Positions 20,870 through 31,104 of a stretch of 64,000 nucleotides of DNA are shown in pieces (within the stretch, counting starts at the first letter, position 1; each line of letters opens with the position of its first letter). The DNA comes from Gammaproteobacteria bacterium (GTDB lineage Bacteria; Pseudomonadota; Gammaproteobacteria; Pseudomonadales; UBA5518). The DNA lies in the NCBI GenBank assembly GCA_016705365.1, contig JADIYI010000006.1, positions 1 to 64,000 on the forward strand, written 5' to 3'. Made by a program: the position numbers and the translations under genes. The notes beneath the pieces are model-generated. The model ran no database searches, was not told the DNA's origin, and saw only the letters and a program-made list of their open reading frames with translations.

Positions 20870-22000
20870 TCAGCCCAGCAACAGGGCGGCGAGGCGCCCG
20901 CGGTGATAGCCGGCGTCGCCAAACAACATCTGGTTGTGCAACTGGCGCTTGAAATACAGATGCACGAAGCACTCCCAGGTAAATCCGATGCCGCCGTGGA
21001 ACTGGACCGAACGGCTCGAGGCATAAGCGGCGGCGTCGCTGGCCGCGGCCTTGGCCATATGCGCCGCCCGCGCCGCGTACGCCGGCTGATGATCGACCGT
21101 GCAGGCCGCGTTGTAGACATGTGAGCGCGCCTGGTCGATCTGGATCATCACGTTCACCAGCGGGTGCTTCACGGCCTGAAAGAAACCCAGCGCGTGCTCG
21201 AACTGCTGGCGCACCTTGGCATACTCGACCGTGGCCTGCAGCTGCCATTCGGCGGCACCGCACATATCCGCCGCCAGCACGCTGAACAGCGCCGGTTCCG
21301 CCTTGGTGATCGCGGCCAGCGCCGTACCGGGTGCCGCCAGTACCCGCTCCGCGCGTACGTTCTCGAGGCGGATATGCGCCTGGTCGCGGGTCAGATCCAC
21401 AATCGAATCCGCGGTGATGGTCACGCCATCGGCTTGCGCGCGCACCAGGTACAGCCCGCAGCCTTGCGCGCCGCGTGCCTTGACGACCAGCAAATCCGCC
21501 TTGGCCGCATCCTGGACGTAGAAGGCGCTGCCATCGAGCCGGCCATCGCACTCCCGTACTCCGGCCACCTCGTCGTTCCACCCACCGCGGTCATTGGTGA
21601 TCACCAGCGTTGCGGTCGCGCCGGCGCCAATTTCGGCCAGCGTGGTATCGGCATCCGCGCTCGCACAGGCATCCAGCACGTAGGTCGCATGAATCGTCGC
21701 CAGCAGCGGCGAGGGAAACGCGGCACGGCCCGCCTCCTCGACCAGCGCCGCCACCGCGACACAGGACATGCCGATACCACCGGCCCGTTCGGGTACCGCC
21801 AGCGCGGTCCAGCCAAGCTCGGTGAGCTGTGCCCACAAATCGCGATCCCACAGGCATTCGGGGCTGCGGTTGGGCTCGGGATCGCCAGCGACCAGGCGGT
21901 GCAGCCGATCGGTCGGGAAATTTGTCCGGAAAAATTTGCGCGCGGCATCGCGCAACATCAGCTCTTCCGCGCCGAATCCGAAATCCTTTGGCATGCTCAT
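20870..22000 (-). CDS. Acyl-CoA dehydrogenase, small paralogue
   Basis: A 376-residue flavoenzyme of the acyl-CoA dehydrogenase family: helical N-domain (LRDAARKFFRTNFPTDRL), beta-domain and helical C-domain ending with the FAD-contacting QFHGGIGFTWE stretch. The ALTVPE-like segment appears as ALAVPERAGG, but the middle domain is divergent. It would introduce an alpha-beta double bond in an acyl-CoA and pass electrons to ETF. It lies 55 bp downstream of a second, longer paralogue on the same strand. Pairs like this often form heterotetramers that oxidise bulky substrates such as steroid side chains, and that pairing is an inference here. Confidence 0.88.
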   Translation of the reverse strand: MSMPKDFGFGAEELMLRDAARKFFRTNFPTDRLHRLVAGDPEPNRSPECLWDRDLWAQLTELGWTALAVPERAGGIGMSCVAVAALVEEAGRAAFPSPLLATIHATYVLDACASADADTTLAEIGAGATATLVITNDRGGWNDEVAGVRECDGRLDGSAFYVQDAAKADLLVVKARGAQGCGLYLVRAQADGVTITADSIVDLTRDQAHIRLENVRAERVLAAPGTALAAITKAEPALFSVLAADMCGAAEWQLQATVEYAKVRQQFEHALGFFQAVKHPLVNVMIQIDQARSHVYNAACTVDHQPAYAARAAHMAKAAASDAAAYASSRSVQFHGGIGFTWECFVHLYFKRQLHNQMLFGDAGYHRGRLAALLLG

Positions 22001-22055
22001 GCGGTACCTTCAAACCAATTGTGTGGGGTGACGAGCGGGGTGGACAGGGCGCGGG

Positions 22056-23291
<1,236 letters not shown>

Positions 23292-23390
23292 GCGGAAATC
23301 CTGTAAAAACATGAATCGCGCCGCAGGGCGCAATCAGGGCGGCGTGATCAGCCAGAAGCCGAAGGCGCACCACCCGGGCGGTGCGCCTCC

Positions 23391-23408
23391 AGCGAGCTCG
23401 AGCTCGCT
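23391..23408. repeat. Perfect 18-bp palindrome at a gene end
   Basis: AGCGAGCTCGAGCTCGCT is fully self-complementary and touches the stop codon of the minus-strand gene at 23408. A second stem, GGCGCACC/GGTGCGCC, lies just beyond (23364-23371 with 23380-23387). Together they could stop transcription or protect the mRNA end, though neither has a T-tract. Confidence 0.45.
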
Positions 23409-23740
23409 CAGCGGGCCTTGAAGGCCTTGACCGCGGCGTTGAACTGGTCGCCCACGCCGGTCATCTCGTCCACCGCGGCGTTGTAGGTGGAGAGACGCGC
23501 GTCCTTGAACTCGGGCAGTTCATCAGCTCCAGCCGCCACTCCTTCCGCATCCAGGCACTCGAGATAGGCATTGGAACTGGCGATATAGCTCTTGACCGCC
23601 TGCTGACCGGCAATCATCTCCTGCTCGGTGGCGCTGGCTCCATCCGGAATCGCAGGCGCAGCCTCCTTGCTGCACTCGGCGAAGGCGATCGGAGTCATCA
23701 GGGGAGCAAGCAATATCGCAGCAAGAAGGTATTTTTTCAT
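23408..23740 (-). CDS. Small secreted hypothetical protein
   Basis: 110 residues starting at the ATG at 23740. The first 21 residues, MKKYLLAAILLAPLMTPIAFA, are a textbook Sec signal peptide with an AFA/E cleavage site. The mature part is about 89 residues, acidic and helical-looking (EQEMIAGQQAVKSYIASSNAYLE), with two cysteines, CSKE near the start and ECLD in the middle, that may form one disulphide. I know no named function. The longer frame through this region is the shadow of the adjacent SDR gene and is not used. The gene sits alone between the dehydrogenase pair and the pterin pair. Confidence 0.7.
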   Translation of the reverse strand: MKKYLLAAILLAPLMTPIAFAECSKEAAPAIPDGASATEQEMIAGQQAVKSYIASSNAYLECLDAEGVAAGADELPEFKDARLSTYNAAVDEMTGVGDQFNAAVKAFKAR

Positions 23741-23823
23741 CGTGGTCTCCACGGGGTTATCGGTTTGCGCCGTTGATCGGCCGGCAGAATCTATCCGACC
23801 TGCGCAATTCCCACAACCCGCAT

Positions 23824-24525
23824 TCAGTGCTCCACCTGGCCGAGGTTGGCGTGAATGACCGCGCCGTTGATCACCGGGTTCTCGGCACAGAACAGGATGG
23901 TTCGCGCCACTTCCCCGGGCTCGATCAGGCGACCAAAGGTCACGCCACGAGCCAGTGCGCCAAGAATCCCGGCATCCTGACCGACATGGGCACGGAGCAT
24001 TTCGGTGTCGGTAAAGCCCGGACACACGCACGCCGTGTGAATCCCGCGACCGGCCAGGTCCTGGCAGGTCGCGCGCATCAGCCCCAGCAGCGCGTGTTTC
24101 GAGACCACGTAGGCGCAGGAGCCCGCGACCGCCTTCTCCCCCAGCGTCGAGCCGACATACACGATGGCCGAACCGCTGCCCATGCGTGGCAACAGGATAC
24201 GGTTCAGCTGCTGGGGCGCCACCACGTTGATCTGTAGCACGCGGGCAAGCCGGGTGCCGTCGAGGTCCTCGACGCGGTCCTTGCTGAGCCAGGCCGCATT
24301 GTGCACGACCACCAGCTGCGCGCTGTCGCCAAGCGCGGCGAGCACGGCCGGTGCATGCAGCTCCGCCCACCCGGGCTCGGCCATGTCCACGCTCAACTGG
24401 ATCGCACCCGGTAGCGGAATTGCGCTGCGCGAGAGGTTCACGATCCGGTAACCGTTCGCAGCGAAAAGCTCCGCGGTGGCGAGACCGATGCCCTTGCTGC
24501 CACCCGTCACCACCAGGGTCCTCAT
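23824..24525 (-). CDS. SDR oxidoreductase, sepiapterin-reductase-like
   Basis: 233 residues from the ATG at 24525, overlapping the pterin-synthase stop by 4 bp. TGGSKGIG near residue 8 binds NADP, a Ser in VYVGSTLGEK and Tyr/Lys in YVVSKHA complete the active site, and VCPGFTDTEM follows. The usual NNAG is HNAAW. Because it is translationally coupled to a 6-pyruvoyl-tetrahydropterin-synthase family gene, reduction of a pterin side chain (sepiapterin or dihydromonapterin type) is the likely job. A general SDR role cannot be excluded. Confidence 0.8.
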   Translation of the reverse strand: MRTLVVTGGSKGIGLATAELFAANGYRIVNLSRSAIPLPGAIQLSVDMAEPGWAELHAPAVLAALGDSAQLVVVHNAAWLSKDRVEDLDGTRLARVLQINVVAPQQLNRILLPRMGSGSAIVYVGSTLGEKAVAGSCAYVVSKHALLGLMRATCQDLAGRGIHTACVCPGFTDTEMLRAHVGQDAGILGALARGVTFGRLIEPGEVARTILFCAENPVINGAVIHANLGQVEH

Positions 24526-25022
24526 GCCGCGGCCCTCTTCCAGCGGCAAGAACCCCACTGCCCGGGTCCGGAGGACACCTTGATGCTCACCTCGCGGATA
24601 TCGTGCCCCATGATCAGGTCGCGATCCTCGAGCAGCCGCTCGAGGAGGTAGCGCGCATACTCCTCGACCGTGGCATTGCGCACCGGCAACAGCAAGGTAT
24701 CGGCCTTCAGGAAAAACATCTCCTCGCCATTGAACTCCACGCGGTACTGGAGACCCTGCTCGCTGATCCGCAAATGCGGCGAGTCCAGCGACAGCAACAT
24801 GTACTCATCCAGTGTCTCGCACAGCTGCTCGAGCTTGTCCTTGAAGATGCGGTAGCTGAAGCACATGCCGTTATCGCCCACGGGCGCCGTCAGGCGCGCC
24901 GCAACCTTGAAATTGTGGCCGTGCAGGCGCTCGCGTTCGGTCGCGGAAAATATGGTGAAATGGGCCGCGGAAAACTTGAGGTATTCCTTGGCGAGTTCGA
25001 TGGTCGTCAATTGCTCCAACAC
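24522..25022 (-). CDS. 6-pyruvoyl/6-carboxy-tetrahydropterin synthase family protein
   Basis: 166 residues of the T-fold PTPS/QueD family. AAHFT at about residue 19 supplies the first zinc histidine, and RLHGHNFKVAARL supplies the HGH pair. The C-terminal half includes NATVEEYARYL and a conserved Glu-containing strand. Such enzymes turn dihydroneopterin triphosphate into 6-pyruvoyl or 6-carboxy tetrahydropterin. It is longer than QueD (about 120 residues), has a LEEY-like insert, and is coupled to an SDR gene. A tetrahydrobiopterin/monapterin-type route is therefore more likely than queuosine synthesis. Confidence 0.82.
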   Translation of the reverse strand: MLEQLTTIELAKEYLKFSAAHFTIFSATERERLHGHNFKVAARLTAPVGDNGMCFSYRIFKDKLEQLCETLDEYMLLSLDSPHLRISEQGLQYRVEFNGEEMFFLKADTLLLPVRNATVEEYARYLLERLLEDRDLIMGHDIREVSIKVSSGPGQWGSCRWKRAAA

Positions 25023-25231
25023 AACCTCCTTGGTGCAACGGGGCGCCCGGGCACTATACCCGTTTGCGCTGCGCTTCTCGTGCCATATCTTGTTTTACGT
25101 TGCCGGTGACCCGCTCGGATCATCGATCTCGCCGACTGCTGCGCGCGGCGACGGTTTGCATCCACCAAGGCAAGCAGGCACCATCCGCAGCCGGATGCCG
25201 CGGGTGCGGCCAGTGATTGCAGGACATTTTC

Positions 25232-26998
25232 ATGACCAGATTCTCGGTCTTCTGGCTGGTACTCGCGGGTATCTGTGCGCTCGATGCGACGGCGGCCGAG
25301 CTCATCGTGCGTGACACCCGCGGCATGCCACTGTCCGGGGCGATGGTCAGTCGCAGTTTTGTGCCGGGCGAGCCCGCCGACACTTCCGACAACGGCTACC
25401 CGGCCCCCGGGATGCGCAATATCGCGCGCCCCGAGACTACCCGTTTTACGGACCAGGCGGGCTCCGTGCGCTTCGAGGACAGCGCGGAACTGGTGAACCT
25501 GCGGGTCCGCAAACCCGGTTATCGCGACCAGCGGATCTCCGCGATTCGCGGCGACGAGCAACCCGAACTGATCCTGGAAGCGGAAACGGATCCCCAAAAG
25601 CTTGCCGACTCCAAGCCCGCCAACCTGTGGCTGAGCCTGCTCGATTTCGACGGCAATGAAGCCGACCGCGAGCATTTCCTGCTCCACTGCGGATTCTGCC
25701 ACCAGCAGGCCTCGCCGTTCATGCGCCGGGATCGCTCCGCGCGCGAATGGATCGAGACGATCGATCGCATGAACCGTTACGGCGCGCAAAGTGCCCACGA
25801 TTTTCGCGAGCCGCTGGCGCAGTATCTCCACGATCGCTACCGCCAGCTTGGCAAGCAACCGGACCTGGTACCCGATTTCGAGGCATGGGACAAGGACCTC
25901 GCAGCGGTGGAAATCACCGAGTGGGCGATCGGCGACTCGCTGTCGCAGATGCACGACTTCATTCTCCATCCCAACGGCATGGTCTATGTCGGTGACAATC
26001 TGATGGACCGGCTCTACGAGATCGATCCGCTGTCGGGCGAGTATCGCGTATACAAGGTTCCGCACGCACCAGGTGACGCGCTCGGTGGCATTCTCGGCAA
26101 CCGCTTTGCCGGCGGCTACCCGAAGGTCGACAATTATTTCGGCGTGCACTCGTTTGCGCTTTCGCCACGCGATGGACACCTGTTCATCACTCCCTCCATG
26201 CGTCGCTCGCTGCTCGAGTTCGATCCGGTGAGCAAGCAGTTCACGGAGTGGAAGATGGACGGCGGTTTCTACCCGCACACGGTGCGCATCGACCAGCAGG
26301 ACCGCGTCTGGTTTAGCCTGGCACTGAGTTCGCGGGTGGCGATGTTCGACCGCTCCAGCCGCCGGTTCAGTTACTACGATCTCCCGCCGCGCGGACTGAA
26401 GGAGCGGCTGATCCTGTGGATCGCCCAGTGGCGCCTCGGCAGCGGCAAGACCCGGACACCGCCCGAATACGACCGCGACAACAATGGCTTCCCGATGCCT
26501 TACGGCATCGATATCGCGCCCGACGGAACGGTATGGGTGGCACGCCTCTATGCCAACGATATCGCGCGCATCGACCCGGCCACCGGCAAGGTGCAGATGA
26601 TCCCGACCCCCTTCACGGGACCGCGACGACTGCGCTGCGACGCGCAGGGAAACCCGTGGATCGTGGGTTTTTCCTCGGGCCTGATCGCCCGCTACAACGT
26701 CGCGGCGGGCAACTTCGACCGCTGGCCACTGCCGGTACGCAGCGAAACGCCCTACTCCCTGAACGTCGATCGCGAGCGCAACCTGGTGTGGGTAAATGGC
26801 AACCAGTCCGATACCATCCTGCGCTTTGATATAGCCAGCGAATCGTGGAAAATCTATCCACTCAGCCGTTACCGCAGCTTCACCCGCGATATCGAGATCG
26901 ACGACGAAGGCAGCGTTTTCACCAGCAACTCGAATTTTCCCGGCTGGCAGATCGAGGATGGCAAGCCGACCCTGATCCGGATCCGGGAAACGCGTTGA
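25232..26998 (+). CDS. Secreted beta-propeller protein with a haem c motif
   Basis: 588 residues with a signal peptide (MTRFSVFWLVLAGICALDATAA). Residues about 24-115 look like a carboxypeptidase-regulatory-like beta-sandwich. Cys153-G-F-Cys156-His157 (CGFCH) is a haem c attachment site in a short helical domain. From about residue 215 the chain is a streptogramin-lyase-like propeller with repeats such as HDFILHPNGMVYVGD, HTVRIDQQDRVWFS and YGIDIAPDGTVWVA. It is probably a periplasmic electron-transfer oxidoreductase or lyase rather than an antibiotic-inactivating enzyme. The ATG at 25232 follows AGGA. It is divergent from the pterin pair. Confidence 0.75.
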   Translation: MTRFSVFWLVLAGICALDATAAELIVRDTRGMPLSGAMVSRSFVPGEPADTSDNGYPAPGMRNIARPETTRFTDQAGSVRFEDSAELVNLRVRKPGYRDQRISAIRGDEQPELILEAETDPQKLADSKPANLWLSLLDFDGNEADREHFLLHCGFCHQQASPFMRRDRSAREWIETIDRMNRYGAQSAHDFREPLAQYLHDRYRQLGKQPDLVPDFEAWDKDLAAVEITEWAIGDSLSQMHDFILHPNGMVYVGDNLMDRLYEIDPLSGEYRVYKVPHAPGDALGGILGNRFAGGYPKVDNYFGVHSFALSPRDGHLFITPSMRRSLLEFDPVSKQFTEWKMDGGFYPHTVRIDQQDRVWFSLALSSRVAMFDRSSRRFSYYDLPPRGLKERLILWIAQWRLGSGKTRTPPEYDRDNNGFPMPYGIDIAPDGTVWVARLYANDIARIDPATGKVQMIPTPFTGPRRLRCDAQGNPWIVGFSSGLIARYNVAAGNFDRWPLPVRSETPYSLNVDRERNLVWVNGNQSDTILRFDIASESWKIYPLSRYRSFTRDIEIDDEGSVFTSNSNFPGWQIEDGKPTLIRIRETR

Positions 26999-27082
26999 CG
27001 GGATTTCGTGGAATTTCGTGACAGGAAATTTCGTGACAGCAGACTCATTCGCGGCAAATCAATTCAAGTCACGAGAACCCAT

Positions 27083-28060
27083 ATGCGCGCCATTGTCTGC
27101 ACGGAATACGGAACGCCCGACACACTCGAGCTGCAGGAGATTCAGGATCCTGTTCCCGGGCCCGAGCAGGTGCTGGTGAGGATTCATGCGGCCGGGGTGA
27201 ATTTTGTCGATAGTCTGCTGATCTCCGGGCGTTACCAGATAAAGATACCGCCGCCGTTCGTGCCGGGCGGTGACCTGGCAGGCACCGTGCTGGAGGTGGG
27301 CAGCGCCGTCACCGCCTTCGCGCCCGGCGACCGGGTGCTCGCGAGCCCCGGCATCGGTGCGTTTGCACAACGCATTGCCTTGCCCGCCGCATCCCTGGTG
27401 AAGATCCCCGACACGATGGATTTCGCCGCCGCGGCGGTATTCCTTCAGGCGCATGCCACGGCCTGGTTCGCCCTGCACGATCGCGGCAGCGCCCGCCGCA
27501 ACGAGACGCTTCTCGTGCTCGGTGCCGCCGGCGGCACCGGCGGCGCCGCGATTCAGGTCGCGAAAGCGGCGGGGCTGAAAGTGATAGCGGCGGCCTCGAG
27601 CCCGGAAAAGCTCGCCGCATGCGGTGAACTCGGCGCGGATTTCCTGATCGACTATGCGCAGCAGGACCTGCGCGCCGAACTCAAGCGCATCACCGCGGGC
27701 CGTGGCGTAGACCTGGTGTTCGACCCGGTCGGCGGCGCACATGCGCTGCTCGCGTTGCGTTCCATGGCCGAAAACGGCCGCTACCTGGTGATCGGCTTTG
27801 CCAGCGGCGAGATACCCTCGCTACCCTTCAACCTGCCCTTGCTCAAGAGCTGTCAGGTGGTAGGGGTCGACTGGGGCGGTTTCGCGGGTCGGCATCCGCA
27901 GCGCGCAGACGGCATCGTGCGCGAGGTACTGGCGCTGTCTGCCACCGGGCTCATCAGGGAGCCGCCGATCACCCGCTATGCGCTGGAGCGTACCGGCGAG
28001 GCCATCGGCGAGCTGGCCGCGCGACGGGCCATCGGGAAATGCGTCATCGAGATCGGATAG
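27083..28060 (+). CDS. Zinc-free quinone oxidoreductase (MDR family)
   Basis: 325 residues starting MRAIVCTEYGTPDTLE. It has the GroES-like N-domain (VNFVDSLLISGRYQ and FVPGGDLAGTV) and a Rossmann domain with VLGAAGGTGGAAIQVAKAAG, the AxxGxxG dinucleotide-binding turn. The cysteine ligands of zinc alcohol dehydrogenases are absent, which fits NADPH:quinone oxidoreductases and related enoyl reductases. It lies about 85 bp after the haem-motif gene on the same strand and ends 15 bp before the convergent CoA-transferase genes. Confidence 0.9.
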   Translation: MRAIVCTEYGTPDTLELQEIQDPVPGPEQVLVRIHAAGVNFVDSLLISGRYQIKIPPPFVPGGDLAGTVLEVGSAVTAFAPGDRVLASPGIGAFAQRIALPAASLVKIPDTMDFAAAAVFLQAHATAWFALHDRGSARRNETLLVLGAAGGTGGAAIQVAKAAGLKVIAAASSPEKLAACGELGADFLIDYAQQDLRAELKRITAGRGVDLVFDPVGGAHALLALRSMAENGRYLVIGFASGEIPSLPFNLPLLKSCQVVGVDWGGFAGRHPQRADGIVREVLALSATGLIREPPITRYALERTGEAIGELAARRAIGKCVIEIG

Positions 28061-28074
28061 CGCTCAGGCCCGGT

Positions 28075-28731
28075 TCAGAAACTCATTTCCGGCACCGGTG
28101 CGGGTACCATCAGGCGTCCGCCGGTCAGGGCGCGGATTTCCTCGACGCTGACACCCGGCGCGCGTTCCTTCAGCACGAACGCACCGTCGGCGATTTCCAG
28201 GTAGGCAAGATCGGTCAGCACCCGGTGGATGCAGCCCTTGCCGGTCAGAGGCAGCGTGCACTTCTCCAGCAGCTTCGAATTTCCTGCCTTGTCGGCATGG
28301 GTCATGATCACGATGATGTTGCGCGCGGCGGCAACGAGGTCCATCGCGCCGCCCATACCCTTGACCAGTTTGCCAGGCACCATCCACGAGGCGATATCCC
28401 CGTTGACATCGACCTCGAACGCGCCGAGCACGGTCAGGTCAACATGGCCGCCGCGGATCATCGCAAAGGATTCCGCGGAGGAAAAGATCGCCGCTCCGGT
28501 GACTGCCGTCACGGTCTGCTTGCCGGCATTGATCATGTCGGCATCGACCTCGTCCTCGTACGGAAACGGCCCCATGCCGAGCAGCCCGTTTTCCGATTGC
28601 AGCATCACCCTGACACCCTCGGGTATGTAGTTCGCCACCAGCGTCGGAATGCCGATGCCGAGATTCACGTAATAGCCGTCGTGCAGTTCGCGCGCGACCC
28701 GCGTGGCCATCTGTTCGCGTGTCAGTGCCAT
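28075..28731 (-). CDS. 3-oxoacid CoA-transferase subunit B
   Basis: 218 residues. QSENGLLGMG carries the catalytic Glu47 that forms the CoA thioester. VNLGIGIPTLVANYIP and GGHVDLTVLGAFEVD are typical of beta-subunits of succinyl-CoA:3-ketoacid transferases. With subunit A, encoded 3 bp upstream in transcript order, it moves CoA from succinyl-CoA to an oxo-acid such as acetoacetate or a ring-derived oxo acid. It is the last gene of the pair. Confidence 0.93.
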   Translation of the reverse strand: MALTREQMATRVARELHDGYYVNLGIGIPTLVANYIPEGVRVMLQSENGLLGMGPFPYEDEVDADMINAGKQTVTAVTGAAIFSSAESFAMIRGGHVDLTVLGAFEVDVNGDIASWMVPGKLVKGMGGAMDLVAAARNIIVIMTHADKAGNSKLLEKCTLPLTGKGCIHRVLTDLAYLEIADGAFVLKERAPGVSVEEIRALTGGRLMVPAPVPEMSF

Positions 28732-28734
28732 CGC

Positions 28735-29445
28735 TCAGACTCCCTTGCCGGCGCGCACGGTGCGCTGTTCGATACGTTTTTCGAAATGTCCCTGAATGAT
28801 GCGATTGACGTAGATTCCGGGGGTGTGGATCTGGCTCGGCTCGAGCGCTCCGGGCTCCACGATCTCCTCCACTTCCAGCACCGTGACCTTGCCCGCGGTG
28901 GCAGCCATCGGATTGAAGTTCTGCGCGGTGTGGCGATAGATCGCGTTGCCATAACGATCAGCCTTCCACGCGCGCACGATCGCGAAATCACCGGTGATCG
29001 CCTGCTCGAGGATGTAGTGGCGACCATTGAACTCGCGCACCTCCTTGCCCTCGCCCACCGGCGTGCCGTATCCGGTGGCGGTATAGAACGCCGGGATGCC
29101 GGCGCCGCCGGCGCGCATCTTTTCCGCCAGCGTACCCTGCGGCGTCAGCTCCACTTCGAGCTCGCCGCTCAGGTACTGCTTCTCGAACAGTTTGTTCTCC
29201 CCGACATAGGAGGAAATCATTTTCCTTACCTGGCGGTCCTCGAGCAGGATGCCGAGTCCGAAGCCATCGACACCGCAGTTGTTCGACACCACGGTCAGCT
29301 CGCGCACGCCCATCCTGCGGATCTGCGCGATCAGCCCTTCCGGGATACCGCAGAGGCCAAAGCCTCCGGCCAGCACCGTCATGCCATCGCACAGACCGGC
29401 CAGCGCCTCGTCGTATGAATTCACCACCTTGTCGAAACCGGACAT
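28735..29445 (-). CDS. 3-oxoacid CoA-transferase subunit A
   Basis: 236 residues. GGFGLCGIPEGLI near residue 27 is the CoA-binding loop of alpha-subunits. PAFYTATGYGT and the ITGDFAIVRAWKADRYGN region are conserved. It pairs with subunit B just downstream and must be coexpressed for a working enzyme. The upstream acyl-CoA synthetase gene on the same strand ends 64 bp away, so they probably share an acyl-CoA pathway. The exact acceptor is not visible in the sequence. Confidence 0.93.
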   Translation of the reverse strand: MSGFDKVVNSYDEALAGLCDGMTVLAGGFGLCGIPEGLIAQIRRMGVRELTVVSNNCGVDGFGLGILLEDRQVRKMISSYVGENKLFEKQYLSGELEVELTPQGTLAEKMRAGGAGIPAFYTATGYGTPVGEGKEVREFNGRHYILEQAITGDFAIVRAWKADRYGNAIYRHTAQNFNPMAATAGKVTVLEVEEIVEPGALEPSQIHTPGIYVNRIIQGHFEKRIEQRTVRAGKGV

Positions 29446-29509
29446 CGCCTCCCATCCTCCCGCTCGTATATCACACGCCCCGGAAAATCAGGGCGCATAT
29501 TGCCACGTA

Positions 29510-31003
29510 TCATGCATCGGCACCGAACAGTTCCCTGAGTCCGGGCTTGAGCACCTTGCCCATCGCGTTGCGCGGCAACGCGCCGAGCGTGCGCAGGCGC
29601 CGCGGTTGCTTGTAGGCCGAGAGGCGCTCCGCGCACCAGCGCTGCAGTTCCTCGAGTTCCAGCGTGGCATTCACCCGCAGCACCGCTGCGACCGCGACCA
29701 CCTCGCCCCAGGTCGGATCCTCCAGCCCGAATACCGCGCATTCGGCGATCTTCGGGTGCGCGAGCAGCACGTTCTCGATTTCGAGTGCCGAGAGCTTGTA
29801 GCCCGCGGACTTGATGATGTCGACCGATTGGCGGCCCATGATGCGGTAGTAACCTTGCTCGCGAACGGCAACGTCGCCGGTGCGAAACCAGCCATCCACA
29901 AAAGCCTGCGCGCTCGCCTGCGGGTTGTCCCAGTATTCGGCAAACACCCCCGGGCCACGCACCTGTATCTCGCCCGGCAGATCCTCACCCGCGATCGGCT
30001 CGCCCCGTTCCGACACCAGGCGCACAGCGACACCCGGCAGCGGCCGGCCGACGCTGCCGGGGCGGCGCTCGCCGTGCAGCGGATTGGACAGCGCCATGCC
30101 GATCTCGGTCATGCCGTAACGTTCCAGCAGGCGCTGGCCGGTGAGTTCCTGCCAGCGCGCATGGATGTTCGCGGGCAGCGCCGCCGAGCCCGAAACCATC
30201 AGGCGCATGCGGCCAAATGCCGCGCAGCTTGCCTGCCGCTGCGCTTCGTCCATGGTCTCGAGGGCCTGGATCAACCGCACATAGATCGTCGGCACGGCCA
30301 TGAAGACGCTGTAGGCATGCTCACGCACGCGCTCCAGGATCCGTTCCTGCGCGAATCCGTCGAAGGGCTCCACGCAGGCGCCGCTCCACAAGGCACAGCC
30401 GAGCACGTTGATGATGCCGTGCACGTGGTGCAAGGGCAGGAACAGCGGGATGCAATCCCCGGGCTGCCATTCCCAGGCGCGCACCAGGGTCTCGATCTGG
30501 GCGCGGATCATGCCATGTGTGGTCACCACGCCCTTGGGTTTGCTGGTGGTGCCGCTGGTGAACACGATCATCGCCCGCCGTGCGGGGTCGATATCCGGAA
30601 AGCTCCGCGCCCCGGCATCGACAGTCATATCAAGCACGATGCAATGCGCGGCACTGCTGGCCGCCGCATCCATCAGCGCCGCGCCGGGCACCCGCGCGCA
30701 CAGTACCCTGCGCACGCCCGCGGTCTGCAGCACATGCTGCAATTCCGGAGTCGTTGCCGCGTGGTTCAGCGGTACCGCAACCGCGCCCGCACGCCAGATT
30801 CCCCACTGCAACGCCGTGTAATCAACGCCGGCCGCAGCGGTGAACGCGATCCGCTCCCCGGCCAGATCGTGCCCGCCGTCGAGCAGCTGGCCGGCAATTG
30901 CGCCGCTGCGGCGCACCAGTTCACGGTAGTCGATCGCGCCGGGGCCGGCACGGAAAGCAATGCGCGTGTCGTGTCCCTGTGCCCGTCGCAGGAATTCGTT
31001 CAT
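29510..31003 (-). CDS. AMP-forming acyl-CoA synthetase (MatB-like)
   Basis: 497 residues of the ANL superfamily. FTSGTTSKPKGVV is the P-loop, LPLHHVHGIINVLG and ERYGMTEIGMALSNP match malonyl/methylmalonyl-CoA synthetases, and GWFRTGDVA and the C-terminal NAMGKVLKP lysine follow. It activates a carboxylic acid through an acyl-adenylate and loads CoA. The ATG at 31003 (MNEFLRRAQG) is used; an ATG 33 bp upstream gives a longer version. It is divergent from the alcohol dehydrogenase/pyruvate kinase pair. Confidence 0.88.
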   Translation of the reverse strand: MNEFLRRAQGHDTRIAFRAGPGAIDYRELVRRSGAIAGQLLDGGHDLAGERIAFTAAAGVDYTALQWGIWRAGAVAVPLNHAATTPELQHVLQTAGVRRVLCARVPGAALMDAAASSAAHCIVLDMTVDAGARSFPDIDPARRAMIVFTSGTTSKPKGVVTTHGMIRAQIETLVRAWEWQPGDCIPLFLPLHHVHGIINVLGCALWSGACVEPFDGFAQERILERVREHAYSVFMAVPTIYVRLIQALETMDEAQRQASCAAFGRMRLMVSGSAALPANIHARWQELTGQRLLERYGMTEIGMALSNPLHGERRPGSVGRPLPGVAVRLVSERGEPIAGEDLPGEIQVRGPGVFAEYWDNPQASAQAFVDGWFRTGDVAVREQGYYRIMGRQSVDIIKSAGYKLSALEIENVLLAHPKIAECAVFGLEDPTWGEVVAVAAVLRVNATLELEELQRWCAERLSAYKQPRRLRTLGALPRNAMGKVLKPGLRELFGADA

Positions 31004-31104
31004 CGTCAATGGTCGCGCTATAAAGTAGAGCGCCATATACTCACTTGGCCCGGGTCAGGTCAATGACCGCGCGCGCGAACACCCACTGAAATCAGGAGTT
31101 GATG

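Noticed and set aside
23740..24370. Long minus-strand frame upstream of the small secreted protein
   Set aside because: It is the out-of-frame shadow of the coupled SDR gene; the signal peptide at 23740 is a clear start.
25232..26998. Streptogramin-resistance lyase
   Set aside because: The haem site, extra N-terminal domain and signal peptide make an antibiotic-inactivating role unlikely.
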